Assembly (NCBI GenBank): GCA_028293825.1
Contig: JAQGNY010000042.1
Coordinates: 22,467-86,466 of the forward strand
Direction: 5' to 3'
Origin: Verrucomicrobiaceae bacterium
Lineage (GTDB): Bacteria > Pseudomonadota > Gammaproteobacteria > Pseudomonadales > CAMLJR01
DNA: 64,000 nt
The position numbers and the translations under genes are program-made. Under the pieces are notes generated by a model, which was not told the DNA's origin, ran no database searches, and worked only from the letters and a program-made list of their open reading frames with translations. This document shows, piece after piece, positions 35,454-44,665 of the stretch; position 1 is the first letter of the stretch, and each line of letters opens with the position of its first letter.

Positions 35454-36353
35454 TTATTTGCTCCGTTGCGAAAGCGTATCGCCTTGATCGATACGAGCGC
35501 CCAGCGACAGAGTAGCGTGCACGTCTTCACCAAACTGGCGAATTTGTTCCATCGCTACTTTGTTACGACGTACTAACCAGTTGTAACCAAGCACCGCCGG
35601 AACAGCAACAGCCAAGCCGATCGCGGTCATGATAAGTGCTTCACCAACTGGGCCAGCCACTTTATCAATACTTGCTTGACCAGCAACACCAATTGCAATC
35701 AGAGCGTGGTAAATACCCCAAACGGTACCGAACAAACCGACGAACGGTGCGCACGAGCCAGTAGTTGCAAGAAAAGACATACCACCTTGGAGCGCACTAT
35801 TAACCGATTCAACACCACGCTGAATTGTCATGGTGATCCAATCCTGAATATCGATTTTGTCTGTCAAGCGACCATCGTGATGCTTAACAGCCTTTAAGCC
35901 GTCTTCAGCTAAACCGCGATAAGCACTGTTTTTCGACAGTTTTTGCACGCCTTCAGCGATGCTATTAGCTTCCCAAAGCTTGCGAGCTTCTTTAGCTTGA
36001 TTGAATAAACGTTGTTGTTCCCACAGCTTGGTGAACAACGTGTACCAAGTAACAGCCGACATGATTGCCATCAACACCAGAGTGCCTTTAGCAACTGCGT
36101 CACCTTGGCTCCAAAGAGCGCCGAGGCCGTAGGGGTTTTTTTCAGTGGTAGCTTCGTTTGCCGAGCTTGCAGCGCTGGTAGCTTGATCTACTGGTGCTGC
36201 GGATTGATCTACTGGCGCTGCCGTTTGATCAGCTGGTGCAGCTGTATCGGCAGCCGGTTGTTCTTGAGCAGAAACAGGAGCGCTCATCAACTGCAGACCG
36301 GCGAAAACCATCGCGAGCTGAAGAACGAACGGGGTAAGGCGTTTAATGGTCAT
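35454..36353 (-). CDS. exbB: ExbB-family MotA/TolQ proton channel
   Basis: A 299-residue ExbB. An N-terminal signal-like segment ends near VSAQ and is followed by an Ala/Pro/Asp/Gln low-complexity periplasmic stretch with near repeats of QTAAPVDQ. Three membrane helices follow, with the conserved GLFGTVWGIYHALIAIG and GEALIMTAIGLAVAVPAV. The long N-terminal extension marks the Pseudomonas-type ExbB. It is the second gene of the tonB operon and the pentameric core of the motor. The start follows GGAAGATGCA. Confidence 0.93.
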   Translation of the reverse strand: MTIKRLTPFVLQLAMVFAGLQLMSAPVSAQEQPAADTAAPADQTAAPVDQSAAPVDQATSAASSANEATTEKNPYGLGALWSQGDAVAKGTLVLMAIMSAVTWYTLFTKLWEQQRLFNQAKEARKLWEANSIAEGVQKLSKNSAYRGLAEDGLKAVKHHDGRLTDKIDIQDWITMTIQRGVESVNSALQGGMSFLATTGSCAPFVGLFGTVWGIYHALIAIGVAGQASIDKVAGPVGEALIMTAIGLAVAVPAVLGYNWLVRRNKVAMEQIRQFGEDVHATLSLGARIDQGDTLSQRSK

Positions 36354-36441
36354 TGCATCTTCCTTCTTTTGGCAAATTTTTAGTAACTAAGATGGTTGCA
36401 CTACGAAAATCGTTTTATCCAACGCCATATCTAATCAGCGC

Positions 36442-37077
36442 TTATTTTTTCAAATTAAACGTAACCTTTATTGATTTCCAAGCCGCTATCGGCTGGCCAT
36501 CTTTTGTACCGGGAAGGAACTTACCGCGGCGCATGTAGTAATCGAGCGCAGCTTTATCGAGACGCTCAAAGCCACTGCTTTTCTCAATTTTGCCGTCGCC
36601 AATTTTGCCATCGGCCTGGACCAGGACAGAAATAATGACCTCGCCTTCTTCACCCAAGCGACGCGACTGATCCGGATACTCTGACTCAGGAAAAGCATTA
36701 GCGCGCGACTTCGCATCGAAACGCGGAGCAACATCTGCAACTGGAGCAGACGGCGGCGGCGCAGCAACTGGCTTGGTGGTTGAAACGGCAGCAATTGCAT
36801 GCGATGCCGTCGTCGGTGCAGCTTCAATCGCCACATCTAAATCGGGCGGCGGCACATACGGCGGAGGGGTTTGTAACTTGGGTGGAGGTGGAGGTAGTTC
36901 CTCCTGCTTAGGCTTGGCTTCTTCAATTACCTTGGTCTCGATTGGACCGGCAATAGACTCTACCGCTTTGTGAGCAAGACCTGATGCCACAAAATAGATA
37001 GCCACGATGTGGAGGACTATAACGAAGCCCAAACCACCGAATTGTTGCGAAAAGCTTTTACGAGTTTTGTAAGTCAT
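36442..37077 (-). CDS. tonB: TonB energy transducer
   Basis: A 211-residue TonB. The N-terminal membrane helix (LGFVIVLHIVAIYFVASGLA) contains the essential His. A Pro-rich periplasmic spacer (PPPPPK, PPPYVPPPDL) follows, then the C-terminal domain with YPDQSRRLGEEGEVIISVLV and the final KVTFNL. It carries energy to outer-membrane receptors for iron carriers or sugars. The ATG at 37077 follows GGAAGATAACCGGTTC; an ATG at 37107 would add ten residues. It is the first gene of the tonB-exbB-exbD1-exbD2-TPR operon. No convincing Fur box was found upstream. Confidence 0.9.
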   Translation of the reverse strand: MTYKTRKSFSQQFGGLGFVIVLHIVAIYFVASGLAHKAVESIAGPIETKVIEEAKPKQEELPPPPPKLQTPPPYVPPPDLDVAIEAAPTTASHAIAAVSTTKPVAAPPPSAPVADVAPRFDAKSRANAFPESEYPDQSRRLGEEGEVIISVLVQADGKIGDGKIEKSSGFERLDKAALDYYMRRGKFLPGTKDGQPIAAWKSIKVTFNLKK

Positions 37078-37583
37078 GAACCGGTTATCTTCCGCTACAA
37101 CGCCCATCGCCCAGAGCGAGGGAGATTACACGACACCCATTCGCTGTTGCGACTGGCTCTTCTTTAATTGTTATTGCCCGGCCATCCGGTGCTCCAACAA
37201 ACTTAGGTAAAACATCTGACCTATATTTGCTGCTGGTGCCTGTGAGCTGCCGAATGAGCTGCCAAGCACTTTCTGTAAGCGTTTAATCCACGATTAATAT
37301 TATTTGCAGACACGACGCTTACTTCATGTCTACCGCTAAAAGGCATGCAAGTGTAAAGATGGAGAAATTACTCGGTCAAGAGAAATTTACGAATAATTAA
37401 TATATTCAAGCATCCATATTGCAGGCTTTTTACACAGACACCGCGCACTAATGTCAAACAAAATCATACGCACCGCTTTATCAAACTGATAATAGGATCA
37501 TATGCATTTACAGGTTTTTCGGCTAAGCTTTTGTCTCTATTGAAAAATCACTCAACAAAACAAATCAAGGCGACCGCCGATTG
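37078..37583. other. Intergenic region between tonB and the extra secretin gene
   Basis: A 506-base divergent control region, A/T-rich in the right half. No gene is seen. A 7-bp inverted repeat (GTAAGCG...CGCTTAC) lies near 37276-37323 and a 12-base tandem near-repeat of GAGCTGCC near 37250. Partial matches to the Fur box near 37487 are too weak to call. Confidence 0.5.
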
Positions 37584-39617
37584 ATGCTTTTCGCAGGAAT
37601 TCACTCCCGCATTTTATGCGCCGTGCAACGCCCTGTCGGAGCGCTTAGCGCGCGGACTTTTTCGCTTTTTTTTGCTCTCTTTATGATCGTTTCTCATGCT
37701 TCGGCGCAAACTATCGCAAATTCAACGAGCGCCAATAATGAATCCGGCCTCGTAACCTTAAATATGCGCGACGCCGATTTGCGCGCAGTCATTCAGTGGA
37801 TTGCCGAACAGACACACAAACAAATTGTTATTGATCCGCGCGTACAAGGCCGAGTTACCGCATTTGCCGATCGGCCAATGACTATTGCGCAAGCGTATCA
37901 AGTATTTCTTTCTCTACTCGATGTCCAGGGTTACAGCACGTCGGACGTAGATGGGATTCTGCGAATTTATCCCAGCGCACTCGCAAAAATTTCGCCGCGC
38001 GCGGTCATCGATGATTTCGGCAAGCCCGAGGGCAGCGGTCAGGTTGTTCAAGTAATCGCGGTTAAAAATGTTTCTAACGCAGCGATGTCGCAGTTAATAA
38101 AACCGCTAGTTTCCCCCACCGGATATATCGCCCCGCTTGATTCCAGCGACTCGCTCCTCATCGCGGACAGCGGTGACAATGTAAAAAGGTTAGTCGAGTT
38201 AGTGCGCCGTCTCGATCGCAGCGGCTCCTTGGAAATCGACGTCATAAAATTGCAGCACGCCAGCGCGAAAGATGTTGCACAAGTTTTATCTGGCTTGGTG
38301 AAACCGGCGAACAACAACTCCGGGGCATCCGAAGGCAGCAGCAGTTCATCGCCAATATCGATCGCTGCCGATGAGCGCTCGAATAGTATTTTATTGGCGG
38401 GCGAACCGATCAGCCGCCAACGCGCTCAACAATTAATTCGTCAACTCGATCAACCGCTCAGCGCGACTAACGCATCCCGAGTAGTTTTTTTGCATTATTT
38501 ATCTGCGGAAGAAATGTTGCCGATTCTTAAGAGCGTCACTAACACCGCGCAAAAAGAAGCGAAAGAACAAGCAGTATCCGACTCCTCAATTAGCATCGAG
38601 GCAAGCAAAAGCAATAACGCCATTGTTATGACCGGACCACCCGACATGCTCGACAACATGCAAACAATTCTGAGCAAACTCGATGTGCAGCGCTCACAGG
38701 TATTGGTGGAAGCGTTAATCGTTGAGGTGAGCAACGATGTGGCAAACGATCTCGGCGTAATGTGGCAAACCACAAACATTGGCGACACCAAAGGCAGCGG
38801 CGGCGTTGCAGCGGTTAGCACGCTCGGCAACTTAAGTGCCGCTGCAGTGGATAGCACAGGTGCAGTCACAGGCCCTGCAGCCGGGCTTACACTGGGCTAT
38901 TACACTGGCGGCAATTTACAAGCCGCAATACGCGCATTGAGCTCAAATTCAAAGGTCAATGTGTTATCGACACCCTCAGTAATGACGCTCGATAACCAGC
39001 AAGCGCAAATTATTGTCGGCTCGAATATCCCGATAATCACAGGGCAAAGTACTGGTACCGCGTCTTCGACCGACAATCCGTTTACTACCTATCAACGTCA
39101 GGACATCGGCGTAACATTGAAAATCACGCCGCAAATTAATGCCGACAAATCGGTAATGCTCGATATCTTGCAAGAGGTGCAAACCGTTGCGGATACAGCC
39201 AATACCTCGCTGGCCGGTGCGAATGATATCGTTACGAATAAACGCAGCATTACTACCAAAGTGGTTGTGAGTAACGACAAAACATTAGTGCTCGGCGGGC
39301 TTATTTCAGATCAGCGCCAAGACAGTGAAAGCAAAGTGCCGATACTCGGCGATATGCCGTTAGTGGGTCGTTTATTTCGATCCAACAGCCATAAAATGAC
39401 AAAACAAAATTTGATGGTATTTATTCATCCGATAGTCATCGATTCCGATGCTATGGGAAACAAAGTCAGTCGTGAAAATTATGATGCCACGCGCGTGCAG
39501 CAGATGAAATATGAAAATGGAAAGCTCGAACCAACAGTTCCGATGGAGCTACCGGAGTTCGAAAAAATTCTGCCGCAACGCGGTGCTACTGATGACAATG
39601 CTGAACCAGCCAAATAA
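37584..39617 (+). CDS. gspD: Type II secretion secretin GspD (extra paralogue)
   Basis: A 677-residue outer-membrane secretin. A long signal peptide ends near SHASAQ. The N0 domain starts VTLNMRDADLRAVIQWIAEQ; N1-N3 domains follow, with AADERSNSILLAGEP; the C-terminal beta-barrel domain includes LGYYTGGNLQAAIRALSS and VPILGDMPLVGRLFRS. It is clearly a paralogue of the gene at 50563, sharing most motifs block by block. It stands alone at the opposite end of the gsp cluster and is convergent with gspB (4-base gap). ATG at 37584; the ribosome-binding site is weak. Whether both secretins serve one machine is unknown. Confidence 0.9.
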   Translation: MLFAGIHSRILCAVQRPVGALSARTFSLFFALFMIVSHASAQTIANSTSANNESGLVTLNMRDADLRAVIQWIAEQTHKQIVIDPRVQGRVTAFADRPMTIAQAYQVFLSLLDVQGYSTSDVDGILRIYPSALAKISPRAVIDDFGKPEGSGQVVQVIAVKNVSNAAMSQLIKPLVSPTGYIAPLDSSDSLLIADSGDNVKRLVELVRRLDRSGSLEIDVIKLQHASAKDVAQVLSGLVKPANNNSGASEGSSSSSPISIAADERSNSILLAGEPISRQRAQQLIRQLDQPLSATNASRVVFLHYLSAEEMLPILKSVTNTAQKEAKEQAVSDSSISIEASKSNNAIVMTGPPDMLDNMQTILSKLDVQRSQVLVEALIVEVSNDVANDLGVMWQTTNIGDTKGSGGVAAVSTLGNLSAAAVDSTGAVTGPAAGLTLGYYTGGNLQAAIRALSSNSKVNVLSTPSVMTLDNQQAQIIVGSNIPIITGQSTGTASSTDNPFTTYQRQDIGVTLKITPQINADKSVMLDILQEVQTVADTANTSLAGANDIVTNKRSITTKVVVSNDKTLVLGGLISDQRQDSESKVPILGDMPLVGRLFRSNSHKMTKQNLMVFIHPIVIDSDAMGNKVSRENYDATRVQQMKYENGKLEPTVPMELPEFEKILPQRGATDDNAEPAK

Positions 39618-39621
39618 AAAT

Positions 39622-40242
39622 CTACCAGCCCGATAACACGCTGATATGTATTCTGTGTGCCGCGTACAGCAAAATCACGCCATCATCGGTAATTGTTTGC
39701 AGCTGCAAACCTGAACTTACTTCGTCGCCTTCACGCATACGCTTATTATTAATAATGATCGTGCGCTGTTGTGGATTCGTCGAATACACATGAAATGAAA
39801 ACGTCATCGCCGGCAAATTATTGCGCACGTCTTCCGGTAATTCGCTTACTTCCTCGATACGTAAATCACTGACCGCAGATGTCTGCGCAGCGGCATTTTG
39901 AGTGGGTGCGATTCGCGTGTACTCATCGGGCGTGGCATTTGTAGTCACGCCAGGTACAGCGGGAATTATTTTTTTTGCTTCAGTAAGAGGCGCATTGGTA
40001 ACTGCTGGCTCTGCAGATTTTGCAGCGATTGAATTCGCCGCAACTGAAAGCGACGGCTGCTGCAAACGCCAGTACATCAACACCGCCGCGTTGACAAAAA
40101 CCACTGCGGCAATAATCCACAAATGACGCCGCGAACGCACCTCACGGCGCGGCAACGGCTGATGAATACTCTGCAAATCAGGCGTTTTTTCGCGCTGACG
40201 TTCGCGCTCTGATTTTTTTAATGCGTCGAGTATTAATGACAT
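39622..40242 (-). CDS. gspB: General secretion pathway protein GspB
   Basis: A 206-residue inner-membrane protein. It begins with the family's MSLILDALKKSERERQ, has one membrane helix (LWIIAAVVFVNAAVLMYW), a low-complexity periplasmic linker and a C-terminal T2SSB domain (FSFHVYSTNPQQRTIIINNK). With GspA it inserts and positions the secretin through peptidoglycan. The ATG at 40242 was chosen from the family N-terminus; it overlaps the gspA stop region by three bases. It is the last gene of the leftward gsp operon. Confidence 0.9.
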   Translation of the reverse strand: MSLILDALKKSERERQREKTPDLQSIHQPLPRREVRSRRHLWIIAAVVFVNAAVLMYWRLQQPSLSVAANSIAAKSAEPAVTNAPLTEAKKIIPAVPGVTTNATPDEYTRIAPTQNAAAQTSAVSDLRIEEVSELPEDVRNNLPAMTFSFHVYSTNPQQRTIIINNKRMREGDEVSSGLQLQTITDDGVILLYAAHRIHISVLSGW

Positions 40243-40243
40243 G

Positions 40244-41926
40244 TCAGCTGCCCCGCCCGTCTGCAACCCGGTTCAGCGCAGGAACATCCGGCATGCTGGT
40301 GCGACTTAATGCCAGCAGCGTCGCCAAATCGATAATGCCGTTACTCGCCAGACCTTGTTCTTGCTGAAATTGTTTTACGTTGGACAACAACGTCGCATCG
40401 TAAACCGTTGTCGATGGCTGTTCGCGCAGCGCCAGATAATGACTAACTAACCAGGCGGATTTGGAGGCGCCATCGGCAAGCTGTTCGCTGCGGTCGTAAA
40501 CCTCGCGCTGCCAGCGGCGCTCATTGCGATGAAAATGCCGATACAGCTGCGTATCGAACCACGCCACCAATGAATCGGTCGCACCGGGTTGCAACGGCAA
40601 CTGCGCGACCGGTGCCGGCGCCAAAATTAAAACCTCACCGCGCCACAGCGGCGACAAATCCTTCAGCGCCACATGCCAGTCACGCGCGGCGAAATAAATA
40701 TCGGCGCGATCCGCTTGTATTCGCTTCAACACCACGTAGCGCGGAGTCGTGGCATCGGTGTGCAACACCAAAACCAATGGCACGTTGTAGCGCGTTACAT
40801 CGTCGATTTTTATTTGTTCAAGCTGAAGACAACTTATATCGGGTGTACTTTGCGGGCACTCGGTAATTTTTTCTTTTTCACCCGAAGCACCGCGCCAGAC
40901 ATTCGTCAGCTCACCGAGCGCGATGGCCTTGTCACCTTCTGTAGACTGCAAAGATTCTCGCCATTCTTTATCGTTTGCTACGGCATCGGTTGCCGGCGTT
41001 AAAAATACCGCGCGCTGCTGCCACGCGAAATAAATCCCGATTAATAACGCTGCCGCAATTGCGCTGCCCACGGCAAATTGAATCCATGAAAAATCCGGTA
41101 ATCCACGTTGCGAGCGCTGCTGCGGCAATACTTCACGAGCGGCGCGGCGAATCATCGCCGTATCGACTTCGCCGCCATTTTCAGAATACACACCAAGCAA
41201 CGCGCGATCGCACAGCAAATTAATTAATCGCGGAATGCCTTTACTGAAGCGAAAAATCTTAGCGATCGCCGCTTTGGAAAATAATTGACCGCGACCACCC
41301 GCCACAGCAACGCGATGTTCGATATAACTCACCACCTCGTCGCGTGCAAGCGGACGCAGGTGATAACGCGCGGTAATCCGCTGCGATAGCTGACGCAGCG
41401 AAGGCTGCGCCAATAATGTATTTAATTCCGGCTGCCCCAACAAAATTAATTGCAGCAATTTGCGTTCATTGGTTTCGAGATTGGTCAGCAAGCGCAATTG
41501 CTCGAGCACATCCGGCGCGAGGTTTTGCGCTTCGTCGACAATTAAAATTGCATTGCGACCGCGCGCATGCGTGGCCAGTAAAAACATATTTAACGCGTCA
41601 AGCAATTGCTTGGCGCTGGGCTTTTCCTCTGCCTGTGCCACCCCCAATTCGTCGCAAATAGTCTGCAATAATTCGTGCGCATTTAATTTTGGATTGACGA
41701 TGACAGCGATATCGATATGGGCCGGCACCTGTTGCAACAAGCAACGACATACCGTGGTTTTTCCGGTGCCTACTTCACCGGTGAGCACTACGAAACCGCC
41801 GTGATCGCCGATGCCGTAAACCAAGTGCGCTAATGCTTCGCGATGCTGCTCGCTGAGATAGAGGTAACGCGGATCGGGCGCGATTGAAAAAGGCGCCTCG
41901 GAAAATCCGAAGTGATGGTTGTACAT
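40244..41926 (-). CDS. gspA: General secretion pathway ATPase GspA (ExeA-like)
   Basis: A 560-residue protein. The cytosolic AAA ATPase starts with YNHHFGFSEAPFSIAPDPRY and has Walker A GEVGTGKTT (about 50-58) and Walker B ILIVDEAQNL. A membrane helix near residue 285 (VGSAIAAALLIGIYFAW) leads to a periplasmic part ending in a peptidoglycan-binding domain (VKQFQQEQGLASNGIIDLATL). In Aeromonas ExeA with ExeB drives secretin assembly across the cell wall. It lies between gspM and gspB in the operon. Confidence 0.9.
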   Translation of the reverse strand: MYNHHFGFSEAPFSIAPDPRYLYLSEQHREALAHLVYGIGDHGGFVVLTGEVGTGKTTVCRCLLQQVPAHIDIAVIVNPKLNAHELLQTICDELGVAQAEEKPSAKQLLDALNMFLLATHARGRNAILIVDEAQNLAPDVLEQLRLLTNLETNERKLLQLILLGQPELNTLLAQPSLRQLSQRITARYHLRPLARDEVVSYIEHRVAVAGGRGQLFSKAAIAKIFRFSKGIPRLINLLCDRALLGVYSENGGEVDTAMIRRAAREVLPQQRSQRGLPDFSWIQFAVGSAIAAALLIGIYFAWQQRAVFLTPATDAVANDKEWRESLQSTEGDKAIALGELTNVWRGASGEKEKITECPQSTPDISCLQLEQIKIDDVTRYNVPLVLVLHTDATTPRYVVLKRIQADRADIYFAARDWHVALKDLSPLWRGEVLILAPAPVAQLPLQPGATDSLVAWFDTQLYRHFHRNERRWQREVYDRSEQLADGASKSAWLVSHYLALREQPSTTVYDATLLSNVKQFQQEQGLASNGIIDLATLLALSRTSMPDVPALNRVADGRGS

Positions 41927-41935
41927 AAAGTGACG

Positions 41936-42463
41936 TTAACCTTTCAGCGTGACGCGGATATCGACGACACCAGCTTCATCGCGTTTGCTGGCGGTGAAAT
42001 CGACGGCGGTCACACCGTAATCGCGCTGTAATGCGTCGAGCCATTTCACCACCTGATTAAACGGCACTTGTTCGAGCCACAAATTAAGTGCTTCACCGTT
42101 GGGCTCGTAACGTTTAAAACTTAAGCCTGCATTGCGCGCACTTTGATTGGCGATGGCCATTAATGAATCGCCCGGCGCGCGCGGTTTTTGTGAATCGCTG
42201 CCAATCGCGTCGCGATTGGTTTGCATCCACGCGAGAGTTTCCTGCTGCGCACGAAAATCCGCGATCGATGCGGTATTAAATCGATGCAACGGCAGCACGA
42301 CCACGAGCAACAGTAATACGATAAGAAAAAATATACCGAGCAATCTCAGCGCAAGTTGCTCGCGAGGTGCAGCGGTTTCGTATCGCGCCCATAATTTCTG
42401 CGCCAACAACGTGGAAGCGACTTCATTGCGAAAACGTTCGAGTAGCGCGTTGAAAGTTTTCAT
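41936..42463 (-). CDS. gspM: Type II secretion protein GspM
   Basis: A 175-residue inner-membrane platform protein with one membrane helix (LGIFFLIVLLLLVVVLPLHRF, about 40-60) and a periplasmic ferredoxin-like domain. It binds GspL and stabilises the GspE-GspL complex. It overlaps the end of gspL by four bases. Assigned mainly by position and topology, since GspM sequences are weakly conserved; the motif ALNLWLEQVPFNQVVKWLDAL is typical. Confidence 0.88.
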   Translation of the reverse strand: MKTFNALLERFRNEVASTLLAQKLWARYETAAPREQLALRLLGIFFLIVLLLLVVVLPLHRFNTASIADFRAQQETLAWMQTNRDAIGSDSQKPRAPGDSLMAIANQSARNAGLSFKRYEPNGEALNLWLEQVPFNQVVKWLDALQRDYGVTAVDFTASKRDEAGVVDIRVTLKG

Positions 42464-43731
42464 GATTGGCGCTCCCGCACGCTAATCCGTCCCAATGCTT
42501 CATTGCCGCGCTGCGTAGCCGAATTAATTTCGACGCTCAAGCCCACACCATCGAGTTGCTGTTTGATTTTGTCGAGCACCTCCATCGTCGGCGTACGGAG
42601 TTGCAGCTGCAAATCGTTGCGCTGCTGCGTGTAGCGAATTTCATCGAGTTGAACGCTGTTATTGCGTAAACCCAGCGCGGTTTTTGCGAGCAGCGGCAGC
42701 GCCGACGATGCATCCGACGCCGGCCCACGCAAATGTGCCTGCATTTGTTTTTTCGGACTGACCACGCGCCGCTCCTGCGGGAACAGCTCGCGGTAGAAAC
42801 TAAATGTCTGCTCTTCAACTTGTTTGGCGCACCATGAAAACCACAACCCGCTGGCGGCACTGATACCGCAATAGATCAGTACGCCAATCGATGCAGCCAC
42901 CAAGGTGCGTCGCCACGCCACCGCACCGGTTTGACGTTGGACGCGATAACCGCCCTGCAACAAATTAATTAAATCGTCGCGATGGCGCAGCGCGTTTGCC
43001 GCCAATACCTCGCCAGCGGTTTCGGTGTAATGCGTTTCGTTGATTTCGACATCGAATTGCGCATCGAGCGCTTCGCGCAATTTAATCAGCCCTGCTGCGT
43101 CGTCGCGCCCCGCGTTTACTTGATAACGCGGCAATGCGCCGATTTCCTCAAAGCTGAGTTGCGATTTCAACATCGTTAAATAAGTTTCAATTTGCGGCAG
43201 GAAAAACACTTGCGCGCCATGCAGATGATCGCGGTACAACACGCGCTCGCCGCTCACGAAAAAACTTCTACCGTGTTCGCGCCACGGCGCTGCCAGCGTA
43301 TCGGGGCACATCCAGCTCGGCTTGATGCCGTGCTGATACAACTGATCGAGCCAGTTAATCAGCAGATGGTGATGCACCACCGCCACCGGCAATGCGGTGT
43401 CGGCAGCCGGAGCACCGTCAGGCAGCGCGAGGTGAACGTCTTCGATGTTATCGGCAATCAGCTCTTCCACCATGTATGGCAGCGCTTGTTTGATTTGCCG
43501 CAACTGCCGTGAAGGAATACGCACCGATGTGAGCAATACCAATTCGCCGGGAACCAATACCAGCGTTTCGCCGCCGGTAAAAACCGCAGCAATGGCAGGC
43601 TGTAATTGCCCGAGCGGGGTAATTCCCTGCTGGCGCAAAATCTCGTCATCGTCGAAGACAAACCACCCGATCGGCGAGTTGTCATCGAGATCGGCAACTG
43701 GAAGCTGTAATACCAAAAATTGTTTCATCAT
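42460..43731 (-). CDS. gspL: Type II secretion protein GspL
   Basis: A 423-residue platform protein. The cytosolic actin-like domain (residues 1-270; TSVRIPSRQLRQIKQALPYMVEE) recruits the ATPase GspE. A membrane helix near 295 (ASIGVLIYCGISAASGLW) leads to a periplasmic ferredoxin-like domain that pairs with GspM. Its start overlaps the gspK stop as ATGATGA. Two adjacent ATG codons make the exact first residue uncertain. Confidence 0.92.
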   Translation of the reverse strand: MMKQFLVLQLPVADLDDNSPIGWFVFDDDEILRQQGITPLGQLQPAIAAVFTGGETLVLVPGELVLLTSVRIPSRQLRQIKQALPYMVEELIADNIEDVHLALPDGAPAADTALPVAVVHHHLLINWLDQLYQHGIKPSWMCPDTLAAPWREHGRSFFVSGERVLYRDHLHGAQVFFLPQIETYLTMLKSQLSFEEIGALPRYQVNAGRDDAAGLIKLREALDAQFDVEINETHYTETAGEVLAANALRHRDDLINLLQGGYRVQRQTGAVAWRRTLVAASIGVLIYCGISAASGLWFSWCAKQVEEQTFSFYRELFPQERRVVSPKKQMQAHLRGPASDASSALPLLAKTALGLRNNSVQLDEIRYTQQRNDLQLQLRTPTMEVLDKIKQQLDGVGLSVEINSATQRGNEALGRISVRERQS

Positions 43732-44654
43732 TCGCTATCGTCGATCAGCGGGCTGCGCACGCGACTGAGAACATCAAAAGTAACCGCAGTGCCCGAGTTA
43801 TTGTTTCGCCGCAACACAGTGCGCACACGCTGCCAGCGATTGAGGTAATTAACCGTTACGACCACTTCAAAATAACTGCTTTTCACATCCGCGATTTCGG
43901 TGGTCAAACCGGCCGCCTGGAATTCGGTGAGATCGCGATAACCACCACTCTGCTGACGCGCGACAACTTGCGTCGCCAGCGCCTCAGGCATTATAGACCG
44001 CAGCACCGCAGCGTCGGCGGTGTTGATATTTATTGTAGTGGCCGTGCCGGCCGGTAACACCGTGACATGCGGCGCCAGCTTCGCATAATCCTGCGGCTGC
44101 ATCGAATGCAATAACCGCAGCACACTGGTATCGGCCTCGAAATGTCCAGCGGTCAAATAACCTTTGTAATCGGCATCCTCGGCGCCATTGACTGAGCGCA
44201 CTTGATCGATATCGACCCAATCGGCCCATTCGCTCGCGTAATTCACACTCAACTGTAACGCGGTCAGCAACAGCTTGAATTGCTCTACCGCTACATCCCG
44301 CTTTGCGCCTTCGGCATCGACGACATTATTTAAATTGAAGCGGCCTTGTAGATCGTGAATTTCGATTTGCATCGTGCCATTGTCGATCTCGAACGGCTTT
44401 TGATCTTTGGTCTGTGCCCACGGCTCGATCAGCGTATCGGTAGTGCTGTTGCGCTCGACAATATCGCGCGCCAGCAGTTGTCGCGCGAAGGCTTCACCGG
44501 CCAGCGCGTAGTAATACGTCTGCCGTGTTTCGACTAAGCCGCCCACTGAGCGCAAATTCAACTGGCCGCGTTGCAACATTTCAGTGGCGATGACCGCAAC
44601 CAATGCGAACACCAACAGCACGGTGATGAGCGCGATGCCGCGCTGGCGCTGCAT
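43728..44654 (-). CDS. gspK: Minor pseudopilin GspK
   Basis: A 308-residue minor pseudopilin that caps the pseudopilus tip with GspI and GspJ. The prepilin leader MQRQRG is cleaved before IALITVLLVFALVAVIATEM; position 5 of the mature protein is not Glu, as usual for GspK. A large globular domain with NINTADAAVLRSIMPE follows. The ATG at 44654 gives the short basic leader; a GTG at 44672 is an alternative. It starts 12 bases after the gspJ stop. Confidence 0.92.
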   Translation of the reverse strand: MQRQRGIALITVLLVFALVAVIATEMLQRGQLNLRSVGGLVETRQTYYYALAGEAFARQLLARDIVERNSTTDTLIEPWAQTKDQKPFEIDNGTMQIEIHDLQGRFNLNNVVDAEGAKRDVAVEQFKLLLTALQLSVNYASEWADWVDIDQVRSVNGAEDADYKGYLTAGHFEADTSVLRLLHSMQPQDYAKLAPHVTVLPAGTATTININTADAAVLRSIMPEALATQVVARQQSGGYRDLTEFQAAGLTTEIADVKSSYFEVVVTVNYLNRWQRVRTVLRRNNNSGTAVTFDVLSRVRSPLIDDSE

Positions 44655-44665
44655 GCTCACCACGT

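Noticed and set aside
37480..37505. Possible Fur box before tonB
   Set aside because: Only one GATAAT hexamer matches well; the rest of the 19-base consensus is poor.
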